DNA from: Glossina fuscipes
Taxonomy: Eukaryota > Arthropoda > Insecta > Diptera > Glossinidae
Assembly (NCBI RefSeq): GCF_014805625.2
Contig: NW_023998417.1
Location: 8,244,680 to 8,308,679 of the forward strand
Reading direction: 5' to 3'
Length of the DNA stretch: 64,000 nt
The notes under the pieces were generated by a model. The model made no database searches, was not told where the DNA came from, and saw only the letters and a list, made by a program, of their open reading frames with translations. Shown here piece by piece: positions 24,871 through 38,200 of this stretch (position 1 is its first letter; every line of letters starts with the position of its first letter). The position numbers and the translations under genes were made by a program.

Positions 24871-26782
24871 TATAAATATTAAAAGTTTTTTTTTATTATT
24901 CGAGTCATTCGGATAAGTGGATCTCAATTATTCCACAATATTCATAGACATGTATTAGGCGTATAACTTTCTTTCCGCCGTTTTTTCTTTCCACATCCGA
25001 GACTTTATTGTAAAGAACAAGTTGTACACTTACTATTCGATACACAGTTTTTCGTTAGGCCCTATTTCTGCTATCTTTTAGAAATAATACGAATTCCGTA
25101 AGGATATAAGGATTGATCTTGTAAAGTTATCCAGAAAGTACTCCACGCTTGCATATTTTCATAAAAGGTAATGCATCGTTCAAACAAACAACTCCTGATC
25201 TATCGACATACGTACTAAACGGAACTATATCCACAGAACTATATCAATTCCAAGAAAATTTTATACGCCAGTACTTTCAAGTTAAAAAGTCACAGTTGTA
25301 TTTAGCAGTCTATAGTGTATTTACACTATGTCATAAACTGTAACCAAATACTTGTATTAGAGATATTCAGGGCAAATATAGTTTTTCCCAAATTACCTTA
25401 AAAGAGCTGCTAGAGTGTGAAAAGGGCGTATTTCTTTATTGTTAGCTATAAATCTTTTAAACCAAACACTAATTACTTAATACTAGTGGGTTCTCTATAT
25501 AACAACAAGGAGATCCGAAAATGATAGGTAGAAAGAAGGAAAACAATGGTAAGCCGCACTAATGTAGACAATCCCTTTGTTATGATAAAAGCAAACATAG
25601 TTTGCTTCAGTAAAGGTGTCTGCTAAGATCATTGCCTTAAATTAGCGGTGTCGAAGGAGTGACGGACATTGTCGGCACTGAGGGATTTGTTTAATTAAGA
25701 CGCTCCGTTGAGCGTCGCAGAGATTACATTACAAGAGCCGGAAGACCCATATTTACTTTATGCGAATGTCCATCTTGCTGATCATGAATTATGCAATTTT
25801 TAAAAAATTATTTTTTTTGTGTATGTAATGTTGACTATTCGTTCACCTTCACTCAGCAAAACGCATCATATTCGTGTTTAAGCAACAAAGGCACAAAAAG
25901 GCGAACTAAGCTCAGAATTTTATGCTGTAATTCATTGGACATCTGATGGCTATCGGTGGACGATGCAAAGGTCAAATCTCGCATATATACTAATCCCTTG
26001 TTGATGGATAAAAAATATTACCATACGTTGTTCCTGTTCATTGTTTGCGATGTCTTGAAATTCCTATTATATGTGTATAGAACTCTACGTTAATTTTAAT
26101 TGTTGTATTTTTAAAGTCAAGCGAATGAATAGCAATATGACTTGTCGTTTGAACATATTTTATAAGTAATGAACCTTTTTTTTTGTAGCGGAAAGGAAAT
26201 CCATTGTACAGAATTATAACTAGACTCATGCTATTTGCATAATGTAACAATGTATCTTAAATTGAAATTATCAATGGACATATTCAACCATACATAAGGG
26301 AATGAAAAATCACGACATCTCGTTCACGGCGTTTTCATTCTTTTCTAATGAAGCGAGCGCACAGTATCATTGAAATGTTTATTAAAAAATTTTCGTTTGA
26401 TAAAAACATAAAACACCAAACCATCATTACTTAAAGAAAGTAAATTTTTTTTTTATCGTGAAATCAAAGTAAATTGACAGACAAGAACAAACAATCAAAG
26501 AAACAAACCAGCAAAAAGCAATATCTGTCACTGACATATTGTCAATTCTTTTAATGAATTCAAATTCAATCAAACAACCACCAAACAACAAAGAAATCTC
26601 TGGTATTCAACACCTTTCAAGTTTGAATCGAATCAAAACTCAAAAGTACTTGAAATTGTCAACACGTACATACTTTTTATAAAAGCGGAGATAATCATTA
26701 TTATGATTTCATAAGCTGGGATATTTCAATGTTACGGTGAGGTTTGCTTTCATTAGAACATCCTTTTTAGCGAGGCTGAAAC

Positions 26783-26804
26783 GGGGGGGGGGCCCGGGGG
26801 CGGG
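26783..26804. repeat. G-rich tract
   Basis: Ten G, then CCC, five G, C and three G. It is the most GC-rich short stretch in the window, flanked by AT-rich DNA. Confidence 0.85.
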
Positions 26805-27081
26805 TGAGAAAAAAAACCGAATAGAAACAATAATAATAATAATGACAACAACAACAATGATAATAGAAATAAAGAGCAGATGATCTAATCCACCACTTGA
26901 ATAAGAATGTATATATGTGCGTGTATGTATGCATATATGTAATGCAAAAACCGACAACCACTTGTGTGTCCCTAGCAGACAGGCTCATGTTCAAATACCC
27001 ACGTAGTCAATTGTCACTCCTTAAAATAACACAAAAGATAAACCGAAAATGAAACGATTGAGATAACATAACAAAGCGTAA

Positions 27082-27123
27082 CGGCAACAACAACAACAAC
27101 AACACCAATAATAATAATAACAG
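27082..27123. repeat. (CAA)n-(AAT)n compound repeat
   Basis: Tandem CAA units followed by AAT units in the presumed 5' region of the sba-like gene. Confidence 0.8.
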
Positions 27124-28425
27124 CAAACGAAAGCAACAGAAACAATAGCTGAGTAGATATCTATAAGTTTTCAGTATCTGTCAATATGTATGTTTGGAAC
27201 CCACATCACAGACATTCCTTTCAGTTAACATTTTTCTATTAACACCAAACCGGAGAATGGAATTCAAGAAAGCAAAAAGGAAAAAGATGTTATGTCAATT
27301 TTTTTTTGTATAGAATTTTTTCAAAAACATCCATAAAATTTAGCTATCACTCGCCGTTAAAGATGAAAGCGTGACATTTATATAATCTAAGGTCTCTCTC
27401 TGTTCCTTTGTCTTCTTTTCACTCTTCCTATTTGCCGATCTGACCGTTTGATGAATATGAGTAAACACATGCATGTTTTGCTATTGCTTAGGCATTAGAA
27501 ATGTTTTTTTGTTTTTTTTTTTGTTTTTTTTTAAATAGTTTTTAATTTTAAGGTGTGACGAATGAGCCGAAAAAAGAGGTCTTCAAAAAGTCACAAATAT
27601 TGTACGGATTTTGTGTTCATTAGAAGGATTATGCGGAGGAATTAAATTTCATGTTTGTTGTTTTGTTATGCTAAAGTTTAACGTCCCTTTCTTAGGTTTT
27701 AGGCGGCGCTATTTGAGTAACACAATTGGATTTCGTTTTGTTTGATTGAGCGTATTGAAGAAGAAAATTTTCGAATTTTAAGAAAGTAAATAATCTCAGG
27801 TATTTATTTTTGTTCACCAAGCGGCTTAGTGTAGACGAGATATTTTTTTTTTAAGTCACTACGTTAGTAATAGTCAATCTTATGCTAAGGATATAAATAC
27901 TAAATCGGAGTTAGTGCGTAGACGGTTTTAATACCACATATACAGGACGTACATATTTCAAGCTGGGATTTTTGGCAATAATAAGCAGTCGTCGTAACAC
28001 CAACATATAATTTTTCTAATCCCAAACGGTACAGAAGAAAGCATTTCTCGCATTATATTCCAACTGAGGATGAAAATTGGATTTATTTTGACAATCCCAA
28101 ATTCTTTGCCTTTAATTGACTATCAGTCGTTGCATTAAAAACTAGGCAACGTTTCATGTTTTAGTTGAGCCTAACGGTAGATTATATTATTTATAAAATA
28201 TACTTAACATTCGTATAATTTAACATTGTTTTTTACAACAAAGGGAATTAACTGATTGTTAACAACAGCATTGCAGAAAAAGAAGAAGAAGATAGTTAAG
28301 ATGTGAAATAATTAAATTCATTTTTTCTAATTCTAATCCTGATCTAAGTATTTTTCGTTATTTATCTAAAAATTTTTATTCATTAAATTAAATTAAATTA
28401 ATTTTTTTGATTTTTTTGTTTTCAG

Positions 28426-28499
28426 AATTTATAATAATTCTTTAGTTAGCAGCGTTCTAACTGTAACCATTTGAAGAATCATATATATAAAGTATTAAT
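28426..28499 (+). promoter_or_regulatory. 5' UTR part of the sba-like coding exon, with splice acceptor
   Basis: A T-rich tract (28401-28422) ending in CAG at 28423-28425 is a strong acceptor immediately upstream of the coding exon. The 74 bp between it and the ATG contain an in-frame stop at 28488-28490. This fixes 28500 as the first possible start in this exon and implies at least one upstream non-coding exon. Confidence 0.55.
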
Positions 28500-29650
28500 A
28501 TGGCAGCAGCAAGTGCTGGGCATCAGCAACATCAACCGCAGCCACAACAACAGCAAAAATTGAATACTGCTGTTGGTATAAATGGTGGCGCAGTGATTGG
28601 TAGAACGACACCAATGCCACCGGCAATTCATAATATGCAACAGCAACAGCACTTAATGCAACAGTATGCTTTAAAGCAACAGCAACAACAACAGCAAGCG
28701 TATGGTATGCAACAACATCAACAGTCACATTATGTTATAAATCAACAACACAGTCAAATGCAACATTTTCCGCAACAGCAGCAACATCAAATGCATTTTA
28801 AAATGCAACAACAGCAACAAGAACAACAAGAAATGCTAAACAATCATCATATGATGGCGACATCGCCAACAGCTCACCACATAAACCAACAAACGCAATC
28901 ACAGCCACAGCAAACACATCACCAAAATCATTTAAATCCACAACAACAACAACAACAACAAAATAAATTTCATAATAATATCGCATATGGTACAACGCAA
29001 CAACAACAACACCAGCAGCAGCAAGTGCAACAACAACAATCACAAAGATTAGTATCATCACAGCAAATAAGTCAACCATCACAACATATATCAGGAGCTA
29101 CGGTAAATGGGAGTAACGTAACGTCAAGAACTCCTTCACTGATTGGCCCGAATGCTTATCAGCAACATAATGGCAATATGATGTCAGCGCAACAACAACA
29201 ACAACAGCAGCAGCAGCAACAACAACAACAAGAACAGCAACATCATCATCATCATCATCCTCATCATCTTAATCATCATCATCACCATCAATCGCAACAG
29301 CCACAACATCAATGGCATACACCGCAAATGACACAAAATTCAACGTCAATGCAACAAATTCAACAACACCAGCCATTAAAAGCGAATGTAAATAATTCAA
29401 CAACGGCATTAAGCTCAAGGTCGCCCTTAAGTAATGCAACCAATGTGAACGCGAACACAATTGAAAGCGTTGCTAAACAACCAAATATTTCAATACCTAA
29501 CAATGACGGCAATTGTAATTCCACTAACCATCATAATAATCCGAATTTAAATACAACTGAAATAAAAATTCCTGCTGCAAAAGGCAATAAAGCCAATTTG
29601 GCACCCGGCTGGCGTAGACTGACCAACAACAATGAAATTGTTTACGTCAG
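28500..29650 (+). CDS. sba: MBD5/MBD6-like protein, six-banded homolog, first coding exon (partial)
   Basis: Seen: an exon opening after TTTTCAG at 28425, an in-frame TAA at 28488-28490, then the ATG at 28500. It codes 383 residues plus two bases and ends at CAG|GTAAGT (donor at 29651). The protein is dominated by Gln runs (the longest about 14), His blocks (HHHHHHPHHLNHHHHH, about 247-262) and Asn/Ser stretches, with a short basic/hydrophobic end, NLAPGWRRLTNNNEIVYV. That end aligns with the start of the human MBD5 methyl-CpG-binding domain (VPVGWQRKVDQNGVLYIS). Known: D. melanogaster six-banded (CG13598) is the MBD5/6 relative, a chromatin protein, and the same chromosomal neighbourhood holds OPA3-like, Ndc1 and DNApol-alpha73 genes. 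Flies have little CpG methylation, so methyl-CpG binding is not implied. The rest of the MBD and the protein lie beyond the window, after an intron of at least 34.3 kb. Antisense open frames here are shadows of the CAA/CAG repeats. Toutatis/BAZ2-type MBD proteins are a less likely alternative. Confidence 0.75.
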
Positions 29651-29977
29651 GTAAGTAATCAGTCTTTCTTTATATTTCGTCATATGGTGAAATTAATTGT
29701 TCACTTGTATTCTCGGGAAAAAAAAAAAAGTTACCCTCCATGCTTTCGGTTAAACTTGTTGGGGGATTAAATAAGAAGCATTTTTCAAGACAGAATTATA
29801 ATAATAAGAAGAAAATAAACATTATAATAGGTTTAGATTTGTTAGAAAACTCTGTAAACTGTATTATTGACCTTTTGTGCGTCATATTGTTGGTCTGTGT
29901 GTGTGTTAATAATAATAATAACACAATAATCTTGCATAATGAAATGATTATTTATTAACATAACACAGTAGTAGGCC

Positions 29978-30022
29978 AGCGGCAGCAGCAGCAGCAGCAG
30001 TAGCAGCAGCAACAACAGCAGT
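29978..30022. repeat. (GCA)n repeat, intronic
   Basis: GCA/CAA units about 330 bp after the donor of the sba-like exon. A TAG interrupts the run, so it is not coding in that frame. Confidence 0.8.
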
Positions 30023-32027
30023 ACTAGGACTAGGAAAAAGTGTAGAAAAACTCAAGCTAGCAAGGCGAATTATTAATATGGTTATGGTTGCCAAGTTCTT
30101 CCATAAAAAATATTTTATTATGTATTTGGTTTTTGTGTTTCCGTTTTCAAAGGTTTCCTGTATTTGTTCGAGATTATATCCTTTTTGGCTTTTATGGATT
30201 TCTATAAAAAAATTCTATATATTTTTTTTTTTTGCTCTTTTGTTTATTTTTTATTTAGTATGCTTAACATTTTAATGAAACCATATAAAAAAAAAAAAAA
30301 AAAAAATCGAACCTATTGCTGCTTTCCCCATCTCGTTTGCAAGAAACGAATACTAGTCAATGCATACACGCATATGTATATAGGTAGTAATATAAGGAAC
30401 AGACGACCATAACAATTCAATTGCGTATGGTTTTCTTCTCATCGCTGTGTTAACCGTAACCCATAAAGGGTTTCTTTGACAGTGTAATATGCATAAATTT
30501 TTGGGGTTGAAATACGTAAATTTTTCATCATAATATATGTTTGTTTTTTTTTTCTTTTTCTTGTAACTTTGTGCTGTTATTATTGTTTTTTCTTTTTTCG
30601 ATTTTTTTTTTTTTTGTTTTTTTTTTGTTCAATAATACTTATACATGGGTTTCTCGTAGTCCTCACGTCACACATGTAATGTATTTCTTTTATGAATTTT
30701 TCCACTTGTTTTTTTTTTTCTTTCTTTCCTTTATCCTTAGTTTGTTCATCCTTTCGTTCTTAGTTTAATTTGAATTTATTTTATTTTCACTCCTTGTAGC
30801 TTGCCTGCAGGTTGTTTGTTTTTTGCGTCATTTTTTTATTTATTTTCTTTCAATCTTGGTATCGTTATTGTTTGTAAAATAAATTTTGCATAAATTTACC
30901 GGAAGAAAAGCCATATAAGTAAATTTTATGGTTTATAAATGTCAAAAGAATTTATTAGCGTAATGTCGAATCAATTTACATGATATAAATTTAAAAAAAA
31001 AAAAAAAAAACATACATACATAATTTATTAATAACATGAATAGTCTTTATTGACCTTCTCTTAACTTTGTTTGCAAATTCTTTATTACATTGTGAAGTAG
31101 GAAGCGAAAAGAAAGGAGGGAACCCTTTGGCACCCTTTCACCAAAAATTAACAAAAAAAAAAAAAGAAAAGCTCAAGGTGCTAACCTTTAGAGTTTTTTC
31201 TTATGTTTTTACGAACGGAGAACGGAAGTTCGTTGTATTCTCTTAAATATCCTAAGGTAGGGCATTCCAAGTTCTTGTCGATAAAGTATTCTGAATTTAT
31301 AATCATTGCAAAAAGTTCACGGCACTAGTTCGCGACTTCGATTATACCTATATATGAATTGAATCAGTTTATGTTGCTCGACATTAAAAACAAATTCAAC
31401 AATAGCTGGAGATTATAAAAAAGTCGCTATAGCAAGCAGAGACCTTACAGTTAGTTGCATAGTTTTCTCATTAATTTCTTAAAGTCGTTTCGCTTCCTTT
31501 CGACGATATATATCGTTTTTTAGTTGTTGTTTTATAAAAGGATTAAAGCATATTTATGCAAGAAACCACTACATAGACAGATATGTTTGTTGCATCCCAG
31601 ACATGTATATGAATTTCATATCCACGTACTTTCTGTAAATATTCTTAGCAATCATTATGTGTTTCACGTCTATTATGCGATAAAAACTCTCTTAGCTTAG
31701 GCTAAAATCAAAGGTTACAGTGAAAGTTTTCGTTCCTTTCTTGAGGCTAATTTTGTATCTGCTTGTAATGATTCTTTTTGTTTTTTTTTTTGCTTTGTTC
31801 ATGATGAATGCGCGTCAGTGAATTGCGTTTCTGCCACGTGGCTTCACGTGAACGATGGAAATGCGACATTTACAATATCTCCATGAATTTTTCCCTTGGC
31901 ATACGTTTTATTTATATAGGATTTTCTGTTGAAAACAGCGACATTTTTTATAATGGTTTTCTAATTGTGAGAACATTTCTGAAATTGTACGTTGTTGTTT
32001 CCTCATTTGGAATGGATTTACTTTAAT

Positions 32028-32028
<1 letters not shown>

Positions 32029-32068
<40 letters not shown>
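32029..32068. repeat. Poly(A) run, 40 bp
   Basis: The longest homopolymer in the window. It could be a retroposon tail, but no element is visible upstream. Confidence 0.9.
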
Positions 32069-32070
<2 letters not shown>

Positions 32071-33295
32071 CATTATTACGAAACAATTTTGATTGACACT
32101 AAGATACATTTATTGTGAGTTGATAAAAAGACGACATGAACTTTATGTTAATCCGCAAAAAAAAAAAATTTGATTTTATATCGTTAAACGCTTCAAAATT
32201 AGGGTGTTGCAAGCTGACGGTTGGTGTTACCGCACCCGGTATATTCCGTGCCTTCCCAACGTAAGCTTACCTTTTAGATATCCAGCGATTGGCATTTACC
32301 AGAAATTACCATAACGTGATTTTCATTGTTCGAATATACAGCAATAACACGGTTCATTGAGTTTTCATTCCTAATAAACGTATTCAATATACTAACTACA
32401 CTGCATTCAGTTATACAGCTTCTTATGTAATTTCCAACACTTTCTTATCTCATATTACTTTCCTTTTATTAGTTCAATTCGATAAGCTATGCAACACCAA
32501 GGCTGTGACAATGTCAACAGATTGACCATGTATGCTAAATGGCAATCATTTTACTGACTCTCACGCTTTTCATACCGAAAATAGTTGTAGAAGTTATTAT
32601 CCCATACATTACGGCATGGTAATCTGAATTTCGGTATTATTCTGTTGTTTCGAATAACAACCTAAATAGCCCATAAGCCGATAGCTCCTAAATATTTATT
32701 ACTTACTTTGATCCAGATGGGTTAACTCGCTACTGTCATTACTCATTCCTTGATGGCTCATCTCATTTCACTTGAATAGTTTGGCGTTGCCACTCTTTGT
32801 AATGATCTTACCAGGACTCAGCTTATGTACTACGAATGCGAGAATTCTACTAACTCCATAACGTCTTTTATCCTCTTTACTATAAACTCAGCCGACTCTG
32901 AATAGGTTAAAACTAGGTGTGGGATTAAAACAAGTCAGTGTTAGTTACATGTATTCTTTTGACAAACAGACTTATCCCTATTTTCAAGCCAATAAATCCC
33001 TTACTGATATTTATCTAGGTTTTGTTCAGTAATTAACAATCAATAGAAGATTTTTGGGTATAAGATTTAAATATGGTGCGGAAAATGGGCTATTCATACG
33101 CTTGCAATTACACCAAGCAGGACAGATTTTCATCTCATGTAATCTCTTAGTGAAGGTCTCATTTGATTGAAGCAAACAATAACACATGTCGTCCAGCTGA
33201 CACCTCCAAATTATCCAGGAATTGGGTTCTTGAGTTCAATGTAATATTAAATGCACCTAAAAATATATTCGATTGGTTTCGAAAAAACTCATGAT

Positions 33296-33410
33296 CCGCC
33301 CCCTGATCCGCCTGAGTGGCCGAAGGCGAGGAATCTCGACTGGCAACTCAAAGGTCGTGGGTTGAAATCTCAAGTGCCGTAGAGTTTTTAATAAAGCCGA
33401 AAGCCTTAGA
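33296..33410 (+). mobile_element. tRNA-derived SINE-like element
   Basis: An A-box-like TGAGTGGCCGAAGGC (33313-33327) and a B-box-like GGTTGAAATCT (33360-33370) are spaced about as in tRNA-Leu/Ser genes. They are followed by GCCGTAGAG and a tail AATAAAGCCGAAAGCCTTAG. The acceptor stem does not close and no CCA-proximal pairing is seen, so it is not a functional tRNA gene. Related tails and B boxes occur near 35.2, 44.2 and 51.9 kb, which supports a dispersed Pol III retroposon family. Confidence 0.5.
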
Positions 33411-35221
33411 TGCTGGCGCTTTAAGACTTTAGTCTTAGAATTCATTCTCTGGCTAAATTTATAATAAAAATAATAATATTCTTCTCCCATATTTACAAAA
33501 CAAGTAAAAAATATTAAGAGAAATCTAAAATCCGTTATTCTGATGATATTGTTCTTCAATACAATTACATTCAAAATTGAGGTTGATATCTGTTTTTTTT
33601 TTTTTTTTAATTTGTTCCAATTTGTTTATAAACTATTTGAGTAAGAATTCTTAAATATTTTTTCTATGGAAATCTTTTATTATTCATAGACATTTTGTGT
33701 TTATCTTATCTTATTATGCAAAGTACAATATCTGTCTTGCAAACAATTGAACGAAAAAAAAGAAGAAGAAAAAAGTAAAGAAATCTTTGTTTTATTCTAC
33801 TTAAAATAAATATATTGTTTCTTTTCTTTTACCTTTTTATAAAAAAAATATTCAATGTTTTTAAAAAAAAATTTTTTTTTTTTTTTTTTTTTTCAAAATT
33901 TATTTCATTTTAATAAAGATATTGCGTATGCCTTGAATAAAAACATCGTTCATGTCGCACATATCGAACATAATAAACATAATAATATGTGAACACGCGT
34001 AAGCATGATATCTCCTTAAGCGAATATAACATATGCTCGTCCAATAAATATAAATAATAATAAACAACAATTTAAACATCACAAGAACAGCATAAGAGCA
34101 ATAAATAAACATTAAACAACGCACATCATACAGAGAAGAGAGTATAAGTTGTATAGCGTTACAACCACAAATATAATAATAAATAATCAAACGAATGCTA
34201 TCAAAACTTTATATAAAACCTCAATGACAATCACAAGTATCTGTTTAATGCAAATATTTATATATATGTTGGATAACAGTTATCGTCGTTCGTCCCATTC
34301 GTTCATTCGTATAGTAAAGTAAGTAAGATTAACAATAATTACACATAACATGCATAAGTAGGATGGTTGGCTACTTGACTTCAAGCTACATACGATTACA
34401 TAGCCTTAGGCATCTCCTATATAAACAATTTCTTATATGATATTCGCTTTATCGTATTTGTTGTTGTATTCTATCTCTTCTATATTTGTTGTGTATGTTT
34501 GTTTGCATTGTTTTCTTAGATCATCGTGTGGACAAATATGTACAAAATTTTGTTTATGATTTCTATTTAATTTATACGGTCTGCTATTTGTCTACGTTTT
34601 TTCATTATGATAACATTTCATTCGCATCTGTATGTATACAAAATACTTACAATTAAAGATTTTTAATATACCGCAAAACAAAAACAAAAGAAAAAGAACT
34701 AACGAAAAAATCAACATTTTAACAGCGTAACATATAGCAATTTTAAAATGATTATGGGATGATGTACATGTACGATGTGTACATGTATAGGTAAAAGTAT
34801 AGGTAACTATCGTAATATGTAAACAAAAGAATGATGAGTTCAAAGAACATACACATAGGCCTTAGGCAGCAATTTTTGTAACAAAATTCTTCGCTCTAAC
34901 GGAGTATCTCGTATATCTCGTCACTTAAAATAAACATTTGATAATTATTCGGATATATGATGATTTGTTGGCAAACGACATTATTTCTACTTGAAGATTT
35001 GCCATTTAACTCTTTCTCATATATATAGATAGATACTTCATGCCTTGAAGGCTTTTTTGTTTTGCATTTAATTCTTTAGTTGTTCATATTTTAAGCCTTA
35101 GAATGATGAATGATTGTTTGATGGATGGATTGATGGATTGACTGTTCATTTACGCCATCAGATATTTTTTGTTGTTGTTGTAAGGCGAGGGGTAACAAAA
35201 ATTCAGTTTTACTACACTTAT

Positions 35222-35295
35222 CTTATTCGACTATTAAGTCAGTGCTCGCGGGTTCAAATCTGTATACGGTAGAGCAGCAAGCTTGGCAGACATAC
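35222..35295 (+). mobile_element. SINE-like relic sharing the 33.3 kb B box region
   Basis: CTTATTCG at 35222-35229 is followed by GGTTCAAATCT (a good B box, 35251-35261) and ACGGTAGAG. The block GGGTTxAAATCT...GGTAGAG matches the 33.3 kb copy (GGGTTGAAATCT...CCGTAGAG), and the leading CTTATTCG matches the 44.1 kb copy. It is a degraded fragment. Confidence 0.4.
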
Positions 35296-38200
35296 ATTTT
35301 ATGACAATTGGAATGAGTTTTGCTTTTTTTTTTCGATTATTTTTTGTCGTTCCAAAGGAAATGGAAAAAGTGATATACTTTAATAGATCGTTATATTGAT
35401 GGTATGAAAATAGTACAAAATAGAAGCGTTTGAAAACATGAAGCACGCGTCAAGTTGATTTATTATCATCTACAATTTCATTTATTGGTTACTTTGGTAG
35501 TTTACATCAATAGGAAAACGTTCACATATTTAAGTGTACATTTATTAATCTATGTATGTATGAATGAATGAATGAATGACTGGTTGAGGTCGTTGTTGTG
35601 TTATACATTTATGTATAATCAAGCATTAGCTTGGTGAGCGTAGCCGGGAGTGTGTCTGTATTTAAGTGCTCATAAAATCATTTATGAGCACTTTAATGCG
35701 GTGGCATTTAATTACACAATTAACTTCAAATTAGGTCATGTTTTTAATGTAATTATTGCAACAACAACAACAACAAGAAGAAATGAAGCATATTTATGTA
35801 TAAATATTAACAAGCCATACGCTACTATGTCTCTCCGATAAAGAGATGCCATTAACATCGTTTATTAGATAAATGTTTTGTTTATTTCCTACTCGCTCTC
35901 CTTCTATCCTCGCCTCTTCAATATCATATTATGAGTTAAATATATTTGCCGTAAATAATTCAGTGAACTCACATAATTGCTTAGTTTTTTTTTTTTTTTT
36001 TTTCACCCATAAATTACATAATCAAATTTTATGTTTAATAAATGCAAAAATAATGTTTTTTTTTTTTTTTTCTTTTTAGTCAGATTTACTTTTAGGTAAG
36101 ATTTACATAAGAAAGCGCAAATATTTTACGAGAATTATATGATTTTATGGCAATTTTTATAACTTCCGTGCAATCGTTTCGTAATCGAAGGGAAAATAAA
36201 CCTGTCATAAATAATTTTTATTATATCTACCAGGGGAACATGCGGTGAGGCGGGGGGAGGGCAACATACACGCTTCAAGTTTGTTTCCTTTTCTTCAATT
36301 GTTGTAACGCATACATATTTAGCCTTAAAGACCTTATAAAGTAAATATGTTTATAATAAGCATAAAATTGTGCGACTATTTAGTCGTTTGTCATATACAT
36401 ATACGACTTTTCAAGTATTGATTGCACTCCGCAGACAGACATCTGAAGCCTGGCCTGTGATGTGTTATGCATTATAGTCGCAAATCGTGCATCGTGCAAA
36501 ATGAGCGAAAACTCGTAATAAACTTTGATGAGAAAAATGGTAACTCGCAACTTTTATTAGAGATAAGAGACTGAAATCGAACTAAAGAGCAGAGCAGACT
36601 TTCATAAATGCGTTATTGCAACGATATCGATTGGTCATTAGAAAAATGTCGCCTTATCTTTAAATAAAGTAAATTCAAAAATTTATGCCATAAGTCCTAT
36701 ATAGGCCATGGATATGTCAAACGCATTTCAAGGCACAATGGTGATCAATATACAATAAGGCTTTTGTAGGTAGGAGAAAGGAGAAAAAAAGGGAGCGGTG
36801 TGTGTGTGTACCTTGGGAAAGATCTCTACAGGAGAAGGATGTAGATTACTCGTGTATTGAAGTAATGAAGCTTCGCTTCGATAAATTAACCCAAACAAAC
36901 GCTCTTTTATCGCTTTTGTAATGCGCCTGAAGCATTCATTGTCCAGGTTTTTGATTAACTTGGAATAGCGATAAATATATATATTCTTCAACAATACGTG
37001 ATGTTAAGGTTCTACACCATGTCTAATAGCTGATCGTTTCTTAAGTGCTCCTTAAAAACTCAAAAAAAAAAAAACCGAAAATAAGTATAATTTTCACACA
37101 CACATGCCTAGCCACGATTGGAAATTCATTCATTTTTACTCATTCAAATTGATTTTTAATACAATATTGGGTTTGAATTAGAAATTAATTTGAATCACTG
37201 CCCATATAATTATTGCCTAGCAAGTAGTCAGCATGGATTCACGCATATAGCTTCAGTTAATTAAAAATCTACGATTTACTTGTATCTCCCATAGGTGACA
37301 TTCGTTTCAAAACAGAAGTAATTTAATAGCCTTCTTAAGTCAATATGTTTGTTTATTCAAAAATGCCTTGGGAATGAACGTCCCTACAGGAAGCAACAAT
37401 TTGTTGATCAGCTGAAAAGATCAATAGTAATTGCTCTTCATTGTGACATAATTGACTTCATTGTGGCACACAAAACTTACATCCTACTCTACAACGGATA
37501 TTAATGTAAAAATTTCAACAAATATTGCAAAAAGTCATTTAAAATATCAAAGGAAAAACTGGGGGAAAATAAGCCTACACACACATCTTCGCCTTAAACC
37601 AAAAAGAAAAAAAAAGAAGAAAACTTGCCTGTAATCCGTAGGAGTTAGTGATCTGCGAAATTAGTACAAGTTTTTCTTAGGGTCCTTGAGTAAATAGCTT
37701 GAGCTTAGGTGGTATTCGAGCACAAGTTCCATAATCTAGAATTCAGGAATCTACGAAGTAATTGCTAATGAATTTAATTTAAAGAGAAAATGCTTTAGAG
37801 ATGTTCGCTTATCCATCGCACCTTCAAATTCGATTTGTTCGCATTTATAATGAGTGCTTAGTCGGCAAAGGTTTATGCAGGGCATGCATATGACCACCAT
37901 CGACCCTCTCATCTCCTTCTCTTCAGTTATTTCTTTTTTGATAGCTACGCCTGTCTGTTGCTTGCTTCTTGAAAGTCAGGAAAATTCGAAGGGAAATTTT
38001 GAATTCGATCGAATTTTTGCAAATTTTGAATGATAATCCATTTGTCATCGCGCTTCCTTATGAAAATTGAAAACTCTTTTCCTTGATAGCAATAACTTAC
38101 AGTGTAGGAAAGGCTTCAAATTAAGGAGAAATATGCTCTCAATTGATTAATTGACACGCCCATAATTAAGCTGAAATTGCTTTAAATATAAATGTGATTT

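Larger units (their letters stand above)
18777..28425. other. Ndc1 upstream region and probable 5' non-coding region/intron of the sba-like gene
   Basis: About 9.6 kb without a recognisable coding frame. It contains the DRE site, the candidate core promoter, many short microsatellites, a (CG)n-(TC)n tract at 21738-21760, a G-rich tract at 26783-26804, CAA/AAT repeats at 27082-27123 and a degraded INE-1-like fragment at 24590-24870. Since the sba coding exon is preceded by a polypyrimidine tract and AG at 28424-28425, much of this interval is probably a 5' UTR intron. Open frames such as 23285-23473, 24001-24240 and 25149-25343 show no known domain. Confidence 0.5.

Noticed and set aside
28495..29460. 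Long antisense open frames rich in Val/Ala/Met opposite the sba-like exon
   Set aside because: They are complements of CAA/CAG/CAT codons, which lack stops on the other strand.
33304..33380. Possible tRNA-Leu/Ser gene
   Set aside because: A and B boxes are visible but the acceptor and anticodon stems do not pair and the tail is shared with other copies, so a SINE-like relic is more likely.
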